Below are positions 35,258-42,303 of a stretch of 60,029 nt of DNA, in pieces (positions within the stretch are counted from its first letter, which is position 1; every line of letters starts with the position of its first letter). Position numbers and translations under genes: made by a program. The notes under the pieces are model-generated. The model was not told the DNA's origin and did no database searches. It saw only the letters and a list, made by a program, of their open reading frames with translations. The stretch is from positions 1 to 60,029 of the forward strand of contig CAYXOX010000004.1 in assembly GCA_964466745.1 (NCBI GenBank), written 5' to 3'. The stretch comes from CAYXOX01 sp964466745 (GTDB lineage: Bacteria > Pseudomonadota > Alphaproteobacteria > Rhodobacterales > Rhodobacteraceae).

Positions 35258-36385
35258 TCAGAAGGCGGAGGTTTCGATGATGTCGACGCCGTGCACCCGG
35301 TCCACCAGGTAGATCAGGCCGCGGCTGTCGATCGTGACGTCGTTGGACGATGGCCGGGCGCCGCCCTTCGGCGCGTCCGGGGTGTAGTGCCCCACCTCGC
35401 GCGGGTTGTAGGGATCTGCGATGTCCACGAGGCGCATGCCCTGTGCGAACCAGGCGAAGGGAATGATCGTGCCGGCGGGCCGCTCGGAGGGCTGGTGGCA
35501 GCCCATCATCGGCTCTTGCGGGCTGCCGTCGCCGTGCAGCCCCTCCACCTGCCAGGTGGCGATGGGCACCGGCAGGGTTTCCACCGTGATGTCGTAGATC
35601 CATGTGAAGGCGGGCGCCGCGGGGTAGAGCTTGGCCACGTCCTCGTCGGCCACCACCATGATGTCGCGCCCGGCGATGGGCTGCGCCATGGGCAGGCAGG
35701 TGTGCGTGGGGTGGGGGTATACGGGGCTGGTGTTGTGCGCCGCTATCGGCTTGGGCTTCGACATGTCGGAGATGTCGAGAATGTAGAACCCGTGGTGCCA
35801 GTAGCTGACGTAGAGCCGATCGCCGCGGCGGATCGGGTGATGGCAGCGCGGCGCCACCCAGTCGTCCCACGGATACTCCTCGCCGCCCGCCTCCCACTGG
35901 CCCGGGATCCACCAGCGCCCCACCTCCGTGGGCTTCACCGGATCCGCGAGGTCGAGGATCATCACGAAGTTGCCGATGTAGCCCTCGGCGGTCGGCGAGA
36001 TGTAGGCATAGCGCCCGTCGAAATCGTAGCGGTGCACGCCGCGCCCGCCGGTGCGCCATTTGGAGATCATCCGGGGCTCGGCCGGGTTCGAGACATCGTA
36101 GATGCCCATGCCGCCGCCGAAATCGTGATCGCCCTGCTGGCCCAGCTTCTCGTGGTTGACCAGCATGATGTCGCCGGCGACGCGCACCTTGTGGCTGTGC
36201 CAGCCGTCGGGCACGTCGATCCGCGCCAGCACCCTGGGGTTCCTCGGGTCGGCCACGTCGACGATGGTGGTGCCCGACGGGTTGCGCATGTGTCCGACGA
36301 AGAGCGTTGTGCCCTCGACCCAGACCTGGCCGCCGCCCGGGCAATCGATGTGACCGAGCAGCTTGGTGTTGAACGCGTCAGCCAT
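35258..36385 (-). CDS. LVIVD-repeat beta-propeller protein
   Basis: 375 residues made of repeated beta blades. Recurrent motifs are VDVADPRNPRVLARIDVP, IYDVSNPAEPRMISKW, ILDLADPVKPTEVGRW, ILDISDMSKPKPIAAH and LVDIADPYNPREVGHY. It is rich in conserved His and Trp (HSHKV, APRCHHPIRR, YWHHGFYI, YPHPTHTC), which may bind metal or an acidic ligand. No signal peptide, so cytoplasmic. The family has no general function; I note it for its fixed place between the bicupin dioxygenase (14-base gap) and RidA. It could be a hydrolase or scaffold in the ring-opening branch; unproven. Confidence 0.8.
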   Translation of the reverse strand: MADAFNTKLLGHIDCPGGGQVWVEGTTLFVGHMRNPSGTTIVDVADPRNPRVLARIDVPDGWHSHKVRVAGDIMLVNHEKLGQQGDHDFGGGMGIYDVSNPAEPRMISKWRTGGRGVHRYDFDGRYAYISPTAEGYIGNFVMILDLADPVKPTEVGRWWIPGQWEAGGEEYPWDDWVAPRCHHPIRRGDRLYVSYWHHGFYILDISDMSKPKPIAAHNTSPVYPHPTHTCLPMAQPIAGRDIMVVADEDVAKLYPAAPAFTWIYDITVETLPVPIATWQVEGLHGDGSPQEPMMGCHQPSERPAGTIIPFAWFAQGMRLVDIADPYNPREVGHYTPDAPKGGARPSSNDVTIDSRGLIYLVDRVHGVDIIETSAF

Positions 36386-36399
36386 TCTCCCGCGCGCTC

Positions 36400-37542
36400 T
36401 CAGGCAAGCCGCATGATGTCGCCGCCCGGAGTCTGCCCCCAGGACTTGTAGAGCGAGAGCTTCTTGAGCGTCGGCTCGTCGGACGCCACGAAGAGATAGA
36501 CAGGCTCCGTCTCCGAACCGTTGTGATGCTCGCACCATGCGCCCCCGGGCACGGCCAGCGTATCGAACGCGTTCCAGTCGAAACGCTGCCCGTCGATGAC
36601 GGAGTATCCCTTGCCCTGGAACGGGGCCACGAGAAGGCTCGCCGTCTGGCGCAGGGGCAGGGTTTTCTCGCCGGGGCGCAGCATCTGCGCGAAGAAGGTG
36701 ATGGTCTTGAACACCGGCTCGCCGCGGGTGGGGTCGGTGTATTCCACCATCAGCGCCTCGTGGGGGTCGCCGTCCTCGTCCTTGAAGCGCTCGAAGATCT
36801 CCATCATCGCGTCCCAGCGATAGACGTACATGGGCGAGCTCAGCCCGCCGCCGCGATGATGGTCCACCCAGCGGGGCGTCATGCCGCCCTGGCCGTAGAC
36901 CGCGCGGGAGTAGTCGGTGGGAAAGCGCGCCGTCTGCTGTTTGCGCGGCACTTCCTTTCCGTTCTCCATCTCCATGTAATTGTGATCGAAATGGATGGCG
37001 TTGAGCGTTTCCACCAGCGGCAGATCGAGCACCGAGAGGTTCACCGCCTCCTCGTCGCCCATGGTGCCGTGGTTGTGCCAGCAATCGTTCGGGGTCAGCA
37101 CCATGTCGCCGGGGCCGAAGGTGATGTCTTCGCCTGCGACGCCGGTGAAGTTGCCCTTGCCGGTGAGCCCGAAGCGGATGGCGCTGGGCGAGTGCTTGTG
37201 CGGCGGCATGATCTCGTTGGGATCGTTGAGCCGGTACGCGGTGTACATGGTCGAGACGGTGGCGCGCTTCGGGGCGAGGCCCGGGTTCACCAGCACGAGG
37301 CTGCGCCGCTCGCTGTCGTCCATCGTGATCAGTTCGGCCGAACGGCGCAGCAGCGGCTCGATGTCGTTCTCGTAGGTCCAGAGGTAGGGGACGGCGTGCT
37401 TGGTGGCCATCAGCTGGCGCACCTCGTCGTTGGTCACATCGTCGGTCGTCGCCCAGAACGGGAACATGTTCTTCTCGGAAATCCGGTCGTACATGTCGGC
37501 CAGTTCGGCGTCGCGGTTTGAGAGGGTCTCTGTCTCGGACAT
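36400..37542 (-). CDS. Gentisate/salicylate 1,2-dioxygenase-like bicupin, proposed pyridine ring-cleaving dioxygenase
   Basis: 380 residues, two cupin domains. The N-terminal cupin holds the iron ligands: PPHKHSPSAIRFGLTGKG (His-X-His, as HRHTPNALRF in gentisate dioxygenases) and the later His of DCWHNHG. The C-terminal cupin has AWCEHHNGSETEP. Known members cleave gentisate, salicylate, 5-nitrosalicylate or 1-hydroxy-2-naphthoate between the hydroxyl and carboxyl carbons with Fe(II) and O2. No gentisate pathway gene (fumarylpyruvate hydrolase) is nearby. First gene of the 15-gene minus-strand run ending at 22324, so the likely substrate is a 3-hydroxypyridine-4-carboxylate of B6 catabolism (inference). 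Confidence 0.85.
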   Translation of the reverse strand: MSETETLSNRDAELADMYDRISEKNMFPFWATTDDVTNDEVRQLMATKHAVPYLWTYENDIEPLLRRSAELITMDDSERRSLVLVNPGLAPKRATVSTMYTAYRLNDPNEIMPPHKHSPSAIRFGLTGKGNFTGVAGEDITFGPGDMVLTPNDCWHNHGTMGDEEAVNLSVLDLPLVETLNAIHFDHNYMEMENGKEVPRKQQTARFPTDYSRAVYGQGGMTPRWVDHHRGGGLSSPMYVYRWDAMMEIFERFKDEDGDPHEALMVEYTDPTRGEPVFKTITFFAQMLRPGEKTLPLRQTASLLVAPFQGKGYSVIDGQRFDWNAFDTLAVPGGAWCEHHNGSETEPVYLFVASDEPTLKKLSLYKSWGQTPGGDIMRLA

Positions 37543-37813
37543 CGGGGGCAGCCTTTCGGATGGCGAAGGGTTGCCAAAAGCCTAGCGAGCGATTTGAACC
37601 AAATCAACAAACGCTTTGCAAAAATGGTCGCGTACTGCCGTCGCAGGCGAACACGTGCCGATTCCGTTCCGGGCCGCTTAAGATGCTAAAATAAATTAGA
37701 AAACTTTGGAGCGGGCTGTTTGGCAGGTGCCGGCCGCGACTATTGGTCCGCTTAAAGGTTCGTGTAGCGGGCGCGCTTGCGGGAAACCGGGGCGCGTCGC
37801 GGCAGGCCGCCGG
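37543..37813 (-). promoter_or_regulatory. Intergenic promoter region of the B6 ring-cleavage operon
   Basis: 271 bases, notably A+T-richer than the surroundings around 37570-37720. It contains the promoter/operator at 37579-37607. It also holds AT-rich stretches (around 37680-37712) and a CGCTTAA motif occurring twice (37676 and 37748 areas), which may be further regulatory sites. No gene is visible. Confidence 0.5.
37579..37607 (-). promoter_or_regulatory. Promoter with palindromic operator upstream of the bicupin gene
   Basis: Minus strand: TTGATT (37607-37602), 17-base spacer, TAGGCT (37584-37579), about 37 bases before the ATG at 37542. The -35 overlaps the perfect inverted repeat GATTTG-GTT-CAAATC (37605-37591). 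A related string GAACCATTTGTCAAC lies at 39476-39490, in the gap between the second oxidoreductase and the FCD regulator. The adjacent GntR protein is the natural candidate to bind both; this is inference. Confidence 0.5.
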
Positions 37814-39439
37814 TCAGTCGCCGGCGGCCGCGGGTGCCAGAATCATGTCGGCGGCCTTCTCGGCGATCATGTAGACGGCGGCATTGATGTTGCCGTTGGG
37901 CAGGTCGGGCATCACCGAGGCGTCGACAACCCGCAAGCCCTCCACGCCGTGTACGCGTAGGTCCGCTCCGACCACCGCCCGCTCGTCCGATTCGGCGCCC
38001 ATGCGGCAGGTGCCGGCCGGGTGATGAACGGTGATGAGGCTCTTGCGGATGTAGGCGTCGAGGGCATCGTCATCCGCGCAGCCCGGCCCGGGAGCGATCT
38101 CGGCCTTCACGAAGGGCGCCATGGCGGGATGGGCGGCAAGCTCGCGGGCAATGGCGAAGCCCTCGCGAAGAACTGTCCAGTCATGGGCGTTCGACAGGAA
38201 GTTCTGGTGGATCACCGGGGGCGCGGACGGATCGTTCGAGGCGAGCGTCACGCTGCCTCGCGCCTCGGGCTGGGTCAGCACGAGCCGCGTGGCGAAACCG
38301 TCGGCGAAGGGTTTGCGCAGCGGATCGAGATAAGGCCACGAGGCCAGCGGCGCCGCGGTGAAGAGAAACTGGATATCGGGCACGTCGGTTGCCAGGCTCG
38401 ATCGCAGGAAAGCGGTGATGCCGCCGGGCACGTCGCCCGAGAAGCCTTCCCAGCCGAAGTAGGTGCGCGCGAGATCGGGCACGATGCGGTCGTAGCGCAT
38501 CATGCGGTGGAAAGGCCCGCTGGGCGGTGTGCGGTGATACATGGCGATGATGGACGGGTGATCGGCGAGGTTCCGGCCCACGCCGGGCAAATCCGCCCGC
38601 ACCTCGATGCCCTTTTCGCGCAGGTGCGCGGCGGGCCCGATGCCCGAAAGCATGAGCAATTGCGGGGAGTTGATCACTCCGCCGGAGAGAATGACCTCGC
38701 GTGCCGCGCGTGCCTCGCCGGCCTTGGCGCCCTGGCGCCACCGCAGCCCCCGCACCCTGCCGTTCTCGATGTCGAGCCCGGTGACCTGCGCTCCCGTGCG
38801 GACGGTGAGATTGCGCCTGTAGAGCACCGGCCGGAGGTAGGCGGAGGCCGCGCTCGCCCGCCGCCCGCGATTGATCGACATCTGCAGCCGCGCGAACCCC
38901 TCCTGCTCGGCGCCGTTGTAGTCCTCCGTCCAGCCGAAACCGTCCTTTCCGGCGGCGCCGAAGGCATCCACCAGCGGGTCCTCGTAGGCGCAGAACTGCG
39001 TGTTGACCGGCCCTTCATCCCCGCGCCAGTCGCTGGGTGCGCCCCGCCAGCGCTCCTGGCGCTTGAAGTAGGGCAGGGCGCTTTCCGCGTTCCAGCCCTC
39101 GAGCCCGGGCTCCCGGGCCCATCGTTCGTAGATGCGCCGGTCGCCGCGGACGTAGGCCATGGCGTTTGTCGAGGAGGAGCCGCCGATCACCTTGCCGCGG
39201 GCACATTCCACGGCGCGCCCGTCGACGCTGTCCTCGGGGGCGCAATCGTAGCCCCAGTCGTGGCGCCGCTCCTTGAAGATGATGCCCCATCCAAGGGGAA
39301 TGTGGATCAGCGGGTCGCGGTCCCAGCCGCCGGCCTCCAGAAGGAGAACGCGGTTCGAACCACCTTCGGAAAGCCGGTGCGCCAGAACGCAGCCGGCCGA
39401 GCCGGCGCCCACGATGATGTAGTCGTATTCCTCGATCAT
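37814..39439 (-). CDS. GMC-family FAD oxidoreductase, candidate 4-pyridoxate dehydrogenase
   Basis: 541 residues. The FAD-binding N-terminus is YIIVGAGSAGCVLAHRLSE; the GMC signatures are GKVIGGSSSTNAMAYVRG and GVINSPQLLMLSGIGP. The active site has the ordinary His-Asn pair: His in VHHPAGTCRMG and Asn in MPDLPNGNINAA. Choline dehydrogenase-like enzymes share these features. In M. loti a membrane-associated GMC enzyme oxidises the 5-hydroxymethyl of 4-pyridoxate, and that is the step otherwise missing here between lactonase and the FHMPC-dehydrogenase candidate. Upstream of the ring-cleavage operon on the same strand, and divergent from the regulator. Substrate assignment is inference. Confidence 0.75.
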   Translation of the reverse strand: MIEEYDYIIVGAGSAGCVLAHRLSEGGSNRVLLLEAGGWDRDPLIHIPLGWGIIFKERRHDWGYDCAPEDSVDGRAVECARGKVIGGSSSTNAMAYVRGDRRIYERWAREPGLEGWNAESALPYFKRQERWRGAPSDWRGDEGPVNTQFCAYEDPLVDAFGAAGKDGFGWTEDYNGAEQEGFARLQMSINRGRRASAASAYLRPVLYRRNLTVRTGAQVTGLDIENGRVRGLRWRQGAKAGEARAAREVILSGGVINSPQLLMLSGIGPAAHLREKGIEVRADLPGVGRNLADHPSIIAMYHRTPPSGPFHRMMRYDRIVPDLARTYFGWEGFSGDVPGGITAFLRSSLATDVPDIQFLFTAAPLASWPYLDPLRKPFADGFATRLVLTQPEARGSVTLASNDPSAPPVIHQNFLSNAHDWTVLREGFAIARELAAHPAMAPFVKAEIAPGPGCADDDALDAYIRKSLITVHHPAGTCRMGAESDERAVVGADLRVHGVEGLRVVDASVMPDLPNGNINAAVYMIAEKAADMILAPAAAGD

Positions 39440-39661
39440 CGCGCACCCGGCCCGGCAGACTTCCCGTGTGCAACCGAACCATTTGTCAACCGTTCATGTC
39501 AATGGTCTTGCCCTTGGCGTGAAAAACGGGTATCCGAGGCGCGGGCGGACGACGCGTGTGGCCGCGCCTCGCTCACGGCCAGCGCCACCGGATACGGCGG
39601 CGCGACCCGGATTCGCGGCCCATTCCGGCGCGGCGGCGCCTCAAGACATCCGGGGGCGCCA
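39440..39661. promoter_or_regulatory. Divergent promoter region between GMC oxidoreductase and GntR regulator
   Basis: 222 bases containing an AT-richer patch (39470-39515) with TTGTCAA at 39483-39489 and GAACCATTTGTCAAC, resembling the sequence at the palindrome before the bicupin gene. A plausible shared operator for divergent control. No gene seen. Confidence 0.4.
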
Positions 39662-40360
39662 GTGCCGCAAGATCCGCGTTCGAACGGTCCGAGCTTCGAG
39701 GAACTGCGCCGCGTGCTGGGCGAAATGGCCGCTGGCGGGGCGCCGCTACCGCCTGAACGCGATCTCGTGCAACGCCTCGGGGTGCCGCGCTCGCGCCTGA
39801 GGCGTGCCCTTGCGGAGTTGCGCGCCGCGGGCACGCTGCCGCCGGCACAGGTCGGAAGGCGCACCAGCCGGCCGGGCAGCCCGCAGACGGAGAGCCTCGC
39901 CCGCCTTGCAAACCCGACCGACGTCATCGAGCTGCGCCTGATCCTCGAGCCCTATTTCGCGCGCCTTGCCGCCGTGCGCGCATCGGCGCTTGAGATTTCG
40001 CGCATCACCCGGGCGGCCTCGAGCTCTCCGGGGGAGGAGTACGGTGCCGCCGATCTCGCCTTCCATCTCGAGATCGCGAGCGCCTCGCGCAATGCGCTCG
40101 GCCGCGAATTCTACGATATGCTGCGCCGTGTGGGCGCCGATGCCCGCGTGCGTCTTCCGGCGCGCAAGCCGATGTGCCCCAAGCGGCGCGAGCTGCGGGA
40201 TGCCGAGCACATGCGTATCGCGCGGGCCATCTCGGCGCGCGATCCCGAACAGGCTGAAGAGGCGATGCGCCGCCATCTTGCGAGCGTGCAGGCGCTCATC
40301 ATCGAGCGGATCGCTCCCGAGCCGGCCGATGCCGCTGCGCTCGCCGGCCGCCTGGCGTGA
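39662..40360 (+). CDS. GntR-family regulator with FCD effector domain
   Basis: 232 residues from GTG 39662, preceded by a G-rich stretch; the much longer open frame upstream is antisense shadow. The winged helix is SFEELRRVLGEMAAG to RRALAELRAAGTLPP, with the helix-turn-helix at LPPERDLVQRLGVPRSRLRRAL. The FCD domain follows: VIELRLILEPYFARLAAVRAS, ADLAFHLEIASASRN and the metal/ligand His in DAEHMRIARAISARDPEQAE. FCD regulators usually bind carboxylates and repress catabolic operons. Encoded divergently from the GMC gene and directly before pyridoxine oxidase, so probably the B6-pathway regulator with a pathway acid (for example 4-pyridoxate) as effector. Confidence 0.88.
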   Translation: MPQDPRSNGPSFEELRRVLGEMAAGGAPLPPERDLVQRLGVPRSRLRRALAELRAAGTLPPAQVGRRTSRPGSPQTESLARLANPTDVIELRLILEPYFARLAAVRASALEISRITRAASSSPGEEYGAADLAFHLEIASASRNALGREFYDMLRRVGADARVRLPARKPMCPKRRELRDAEHMRIARAISARDPEQAEEAMRRHLASVQALIIERIAPEPADAAALAGRLA

Positions 40361-40426
40361 CCGGGCCCGTTGTGCGGGGCCGGGTACGGCCGCTGCCGTG
40401 ACGGGGCGGCCGAAACGGGCCACGGG

Positions 40427-42019
40427 GTGACAGCCGATCTCGTCATCGTGGGCGCTGGCTCGGCGGGATGCGTGCTCGCCAGCCGCCTGACCGAGCGGTC
40501 CGGCCTGCGCGTCCTCCTGCTTGAGGCGGGGGGCGAGCCGGACGACCCGCGCATCGCCGATCCCGCCTCCTGGCCGCTCCTGCAAGGCAGTGCGGTGGAC
40601 TGGGCGTTCACCACGGTGCCCCAGCCTGCAATGGCGGGGCGCGCGCACCCCTGGCCGCGCGGAAAGGTGGTGGGCGGTTCGAGCGCGATCCACGCCATGG
40701 GGCACATGCGCGGGCATCCCGACGATTTCGAAGCCTGGGTGCGGGCGGGTGCCGAGGGCTGGGGCTGGGACGACCTGCTTCCGTACTTCGTGCGGTCGGA
40801 AACATCGCCTTTCGCGGGAGAGCCCGGGTACGGGGGCGCGGGGCCCGTCATGCTGGTGCAGCCGGCACGCCCGCACCCGCTCACCGAGGCGCATCGCGCG
40901 GCGGGGCAGGAGCGGGGGCTTGCCCCTCGCCGCGACCATAACGGCCCCGGCGGCATGGACGGCCCGACGCTGAACACGCTCACCCTCGCAGGAGGCCGGC
41001 GGCAGAGCGTGGCCGATGCCTACCTCACATCCGAGGTGCGCAGCCGCAGCGGGCTCGAACTGCGCACCGGCATCCTCGTCGATCGTCTGTACCTCGGCGC
41101 CGACGGGCGCGCGTCGGGCGTCGAGGTCGTTCGCGAGGGCAGGGTGGAGACCATCGGCGCCCGGCTCGGCGTGATTCTCGCCGCGGGCAGCATCGGCAGC
41201 CCGTCGATCCTCATGCGCTCCGGTCTCGGGCCGGCCGCGGTGCTTCGGGCCGCCGGGGTCACGCCCCGGTGCGATATGGCCGGCGTGGGCGCGAACCTGC
41301 AGGATCACCTGCTTTCGGCCGGGAATCTCTATCGCGCCAGCCGTCCTGTCCCGCCCAGCGAGACGCAGCACTCGGAGTCCCTCACCTACATTCATGCCGC
41401 CGGGCAAGCATCTGGCGAGGCGCCTGAACTCGTGGTCGGCTGCGTAACGGCACCCATCGTTTCGGAGGCGCTCTCGCCGCGCCTCTCCAGGCTGCCCGCG
41501 CCCGGCGAGGCCTACACGCTGATGTTCGGCATCACCCATCCCCGCAGCCGCGGCCGGCTGACGATCCGATCCGCCGCGCCGGAGGCTCCGCCCGAGATCG
41601 ACCCGGCCTATCTCTCGGCCGCGCGGGACCGTGCGCATTTTCTGGAGGCGCTGGAGTGGGCGCGCCGGCTCGGCTCGGCGCGCGCGTATGCGGGCTGGCG
41701 CGATGCGGAACTCCTGCCCGAGCACGCCGATCTCGTGGACGAGCAGGCGCGCCTCGCCTTCATCGAGGCCGCCGCCTTCACCCATCATCACCCGGTGGGC
41801 ACCTGCAGGATGGGGCGCGATGCCGGCGCCGTCACTGCGCCCGACCTTTCCGTTGCCGGTGTGCCGGGGCTCTTCATCTGCGACGGCTCGATCCTGCCGT
41901 CGCTCACCACCGGGCCGGTCAACGCGGCCATCGTGGCGGTGGCGGAGCGCGCCGCCGATCTGCTGGGCGCGCGAGCACGGGCCGGCGGCCCGCCCCGAGC
42001 CCCGGCAGCCTCGGCCTGA
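40427..42019 (+). CDS. Pyridoxine 4-oxidase (GMC family)
   Basis: 530 residues from GTG 40427; the ribosome site is weak and in-frame GTG 40370 is an alternative. FAD motif LVIVGAGSAGCVLASRLTE, GMC signature GKVVGGSSAIHAMGHMRG. The active site is distinctive: FTHHHPVGTCRMG gives His453 and His455, and in LTTGPVNAA Pro497 replaces the Asn/His found in other GMC enzymes. M. loti pyridoxine 4-oxidase has His460, His462 and Pro504; the spacings (2 and 42) are identical. It oxidises pyridoxine to pyridoxal with O2, the entry reaction of the pathway. It starts 66 bases after the GntR gene on the same strand. Confidence 0.85.
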   Translation: MTADLVIVGAGSAGCVLASRLTERSGLRVLLLEAGGEPDDPRIADPASWPLLQGSAVDWAFTTVPQPAMAGRAHPWPRGKVVGGSSAIHAMGHMRGHPDDFEAWVRAGAEGWGWDDLLPYFVRSETSPFAGEPGYGGAGPVMLVQPARPHPLTEAHRAAGQERGLAPRRDHNGPGGMDGPTLNTLTLAGGRRQSVADAYLTSEVRSRSGLELRTGILVDRLYLGADGRASGVEVVREGRVETIGARLGVILAAGSIGSPSILMRSGLGPAAVLRAAGVTPRCDMAGVGANLQDHLLSAGNLYRASRPVPPSETQHSESLTYIHAAGQASGEAPELVVGCVTAPIVSEALSPRLSRLPAPGEAYTLMFGITHPRSRGRLTIRSAAPEAPPEIDPAYLSAARDRAHFLEALEWARRLGSARAYAGWRDAELLPEHADLVDEQARLAFIEAAAFTHHHPVGTCRMGRDAGAVTAPDLSVAGVPGLFICDGSILPSLTTGPVNAAIVAVAERAADLLGARARAGGPPRAPAASA

Positions 42020-42303
42020 CAGGCTGCTCCATGCGGGGCCGCGCCTCGGGTTGACAAGCGCGCGACCGCGCGTCAGAGAGGCGCCACCGCTGTTCAGCCG
42101 CGTGAGCTGCCGGCGCCCCTGGCGGGCGAACAGCCAGAAGCTTTCTCCGATCCCCATCACGCAGGGTTCCGCACGCGACGGCCGGATGGCACGGGATACG
42201 CCCGTGCGCTCCGAGGCCCCGCGAACCCTCGCGCGCCGCATGCAGCGGCCGTCACACAGGGCGTCCGGCCATCGCCATGGCTGCGCTCCTCCAAGGATGA
42301 TCT
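42020..42303 (+). promoter_or_regulatory. Leader/intergenic region before the RhlE-type helicase gene
   Basis: 284 bases. A TTGACA hexamer at 42051-42056 could be a -35, but no recognisable -10 follows at 17 bases. If used it would give a leader of over 200 bases; long leaders occur before DEAD-box helicase genes, where they may serve autoregulation. A ribosome site (AAGGA, 42291-42295) precedes the ATG. No tRNA or small gene seen. Confidence 0.35.

Noticed and set aside
36400..37542. Calling the bicupin simply gentisate 1,2-dioxygenase of a gentisate pathway
   Set aside because: No fumarylpyruvate hydrolase or gentisate-producing hydroxylase is nearby, and the operon context is B6 catabolism; substrate left open.
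37676..37755. Further copies of the LacI-type operator (CTTAA-containing strings)
   Set aside because: They share only the CTTAA core and do not fit the 15-base pattern or its symmetry.
38021..39661. Long N-terminal extension of the GntR regulator frame
   Set aside because: Antisense to the GMC oxidoreductase; the helix-turn-helix domain begins just after GTG 39662, so the extension is not coding.
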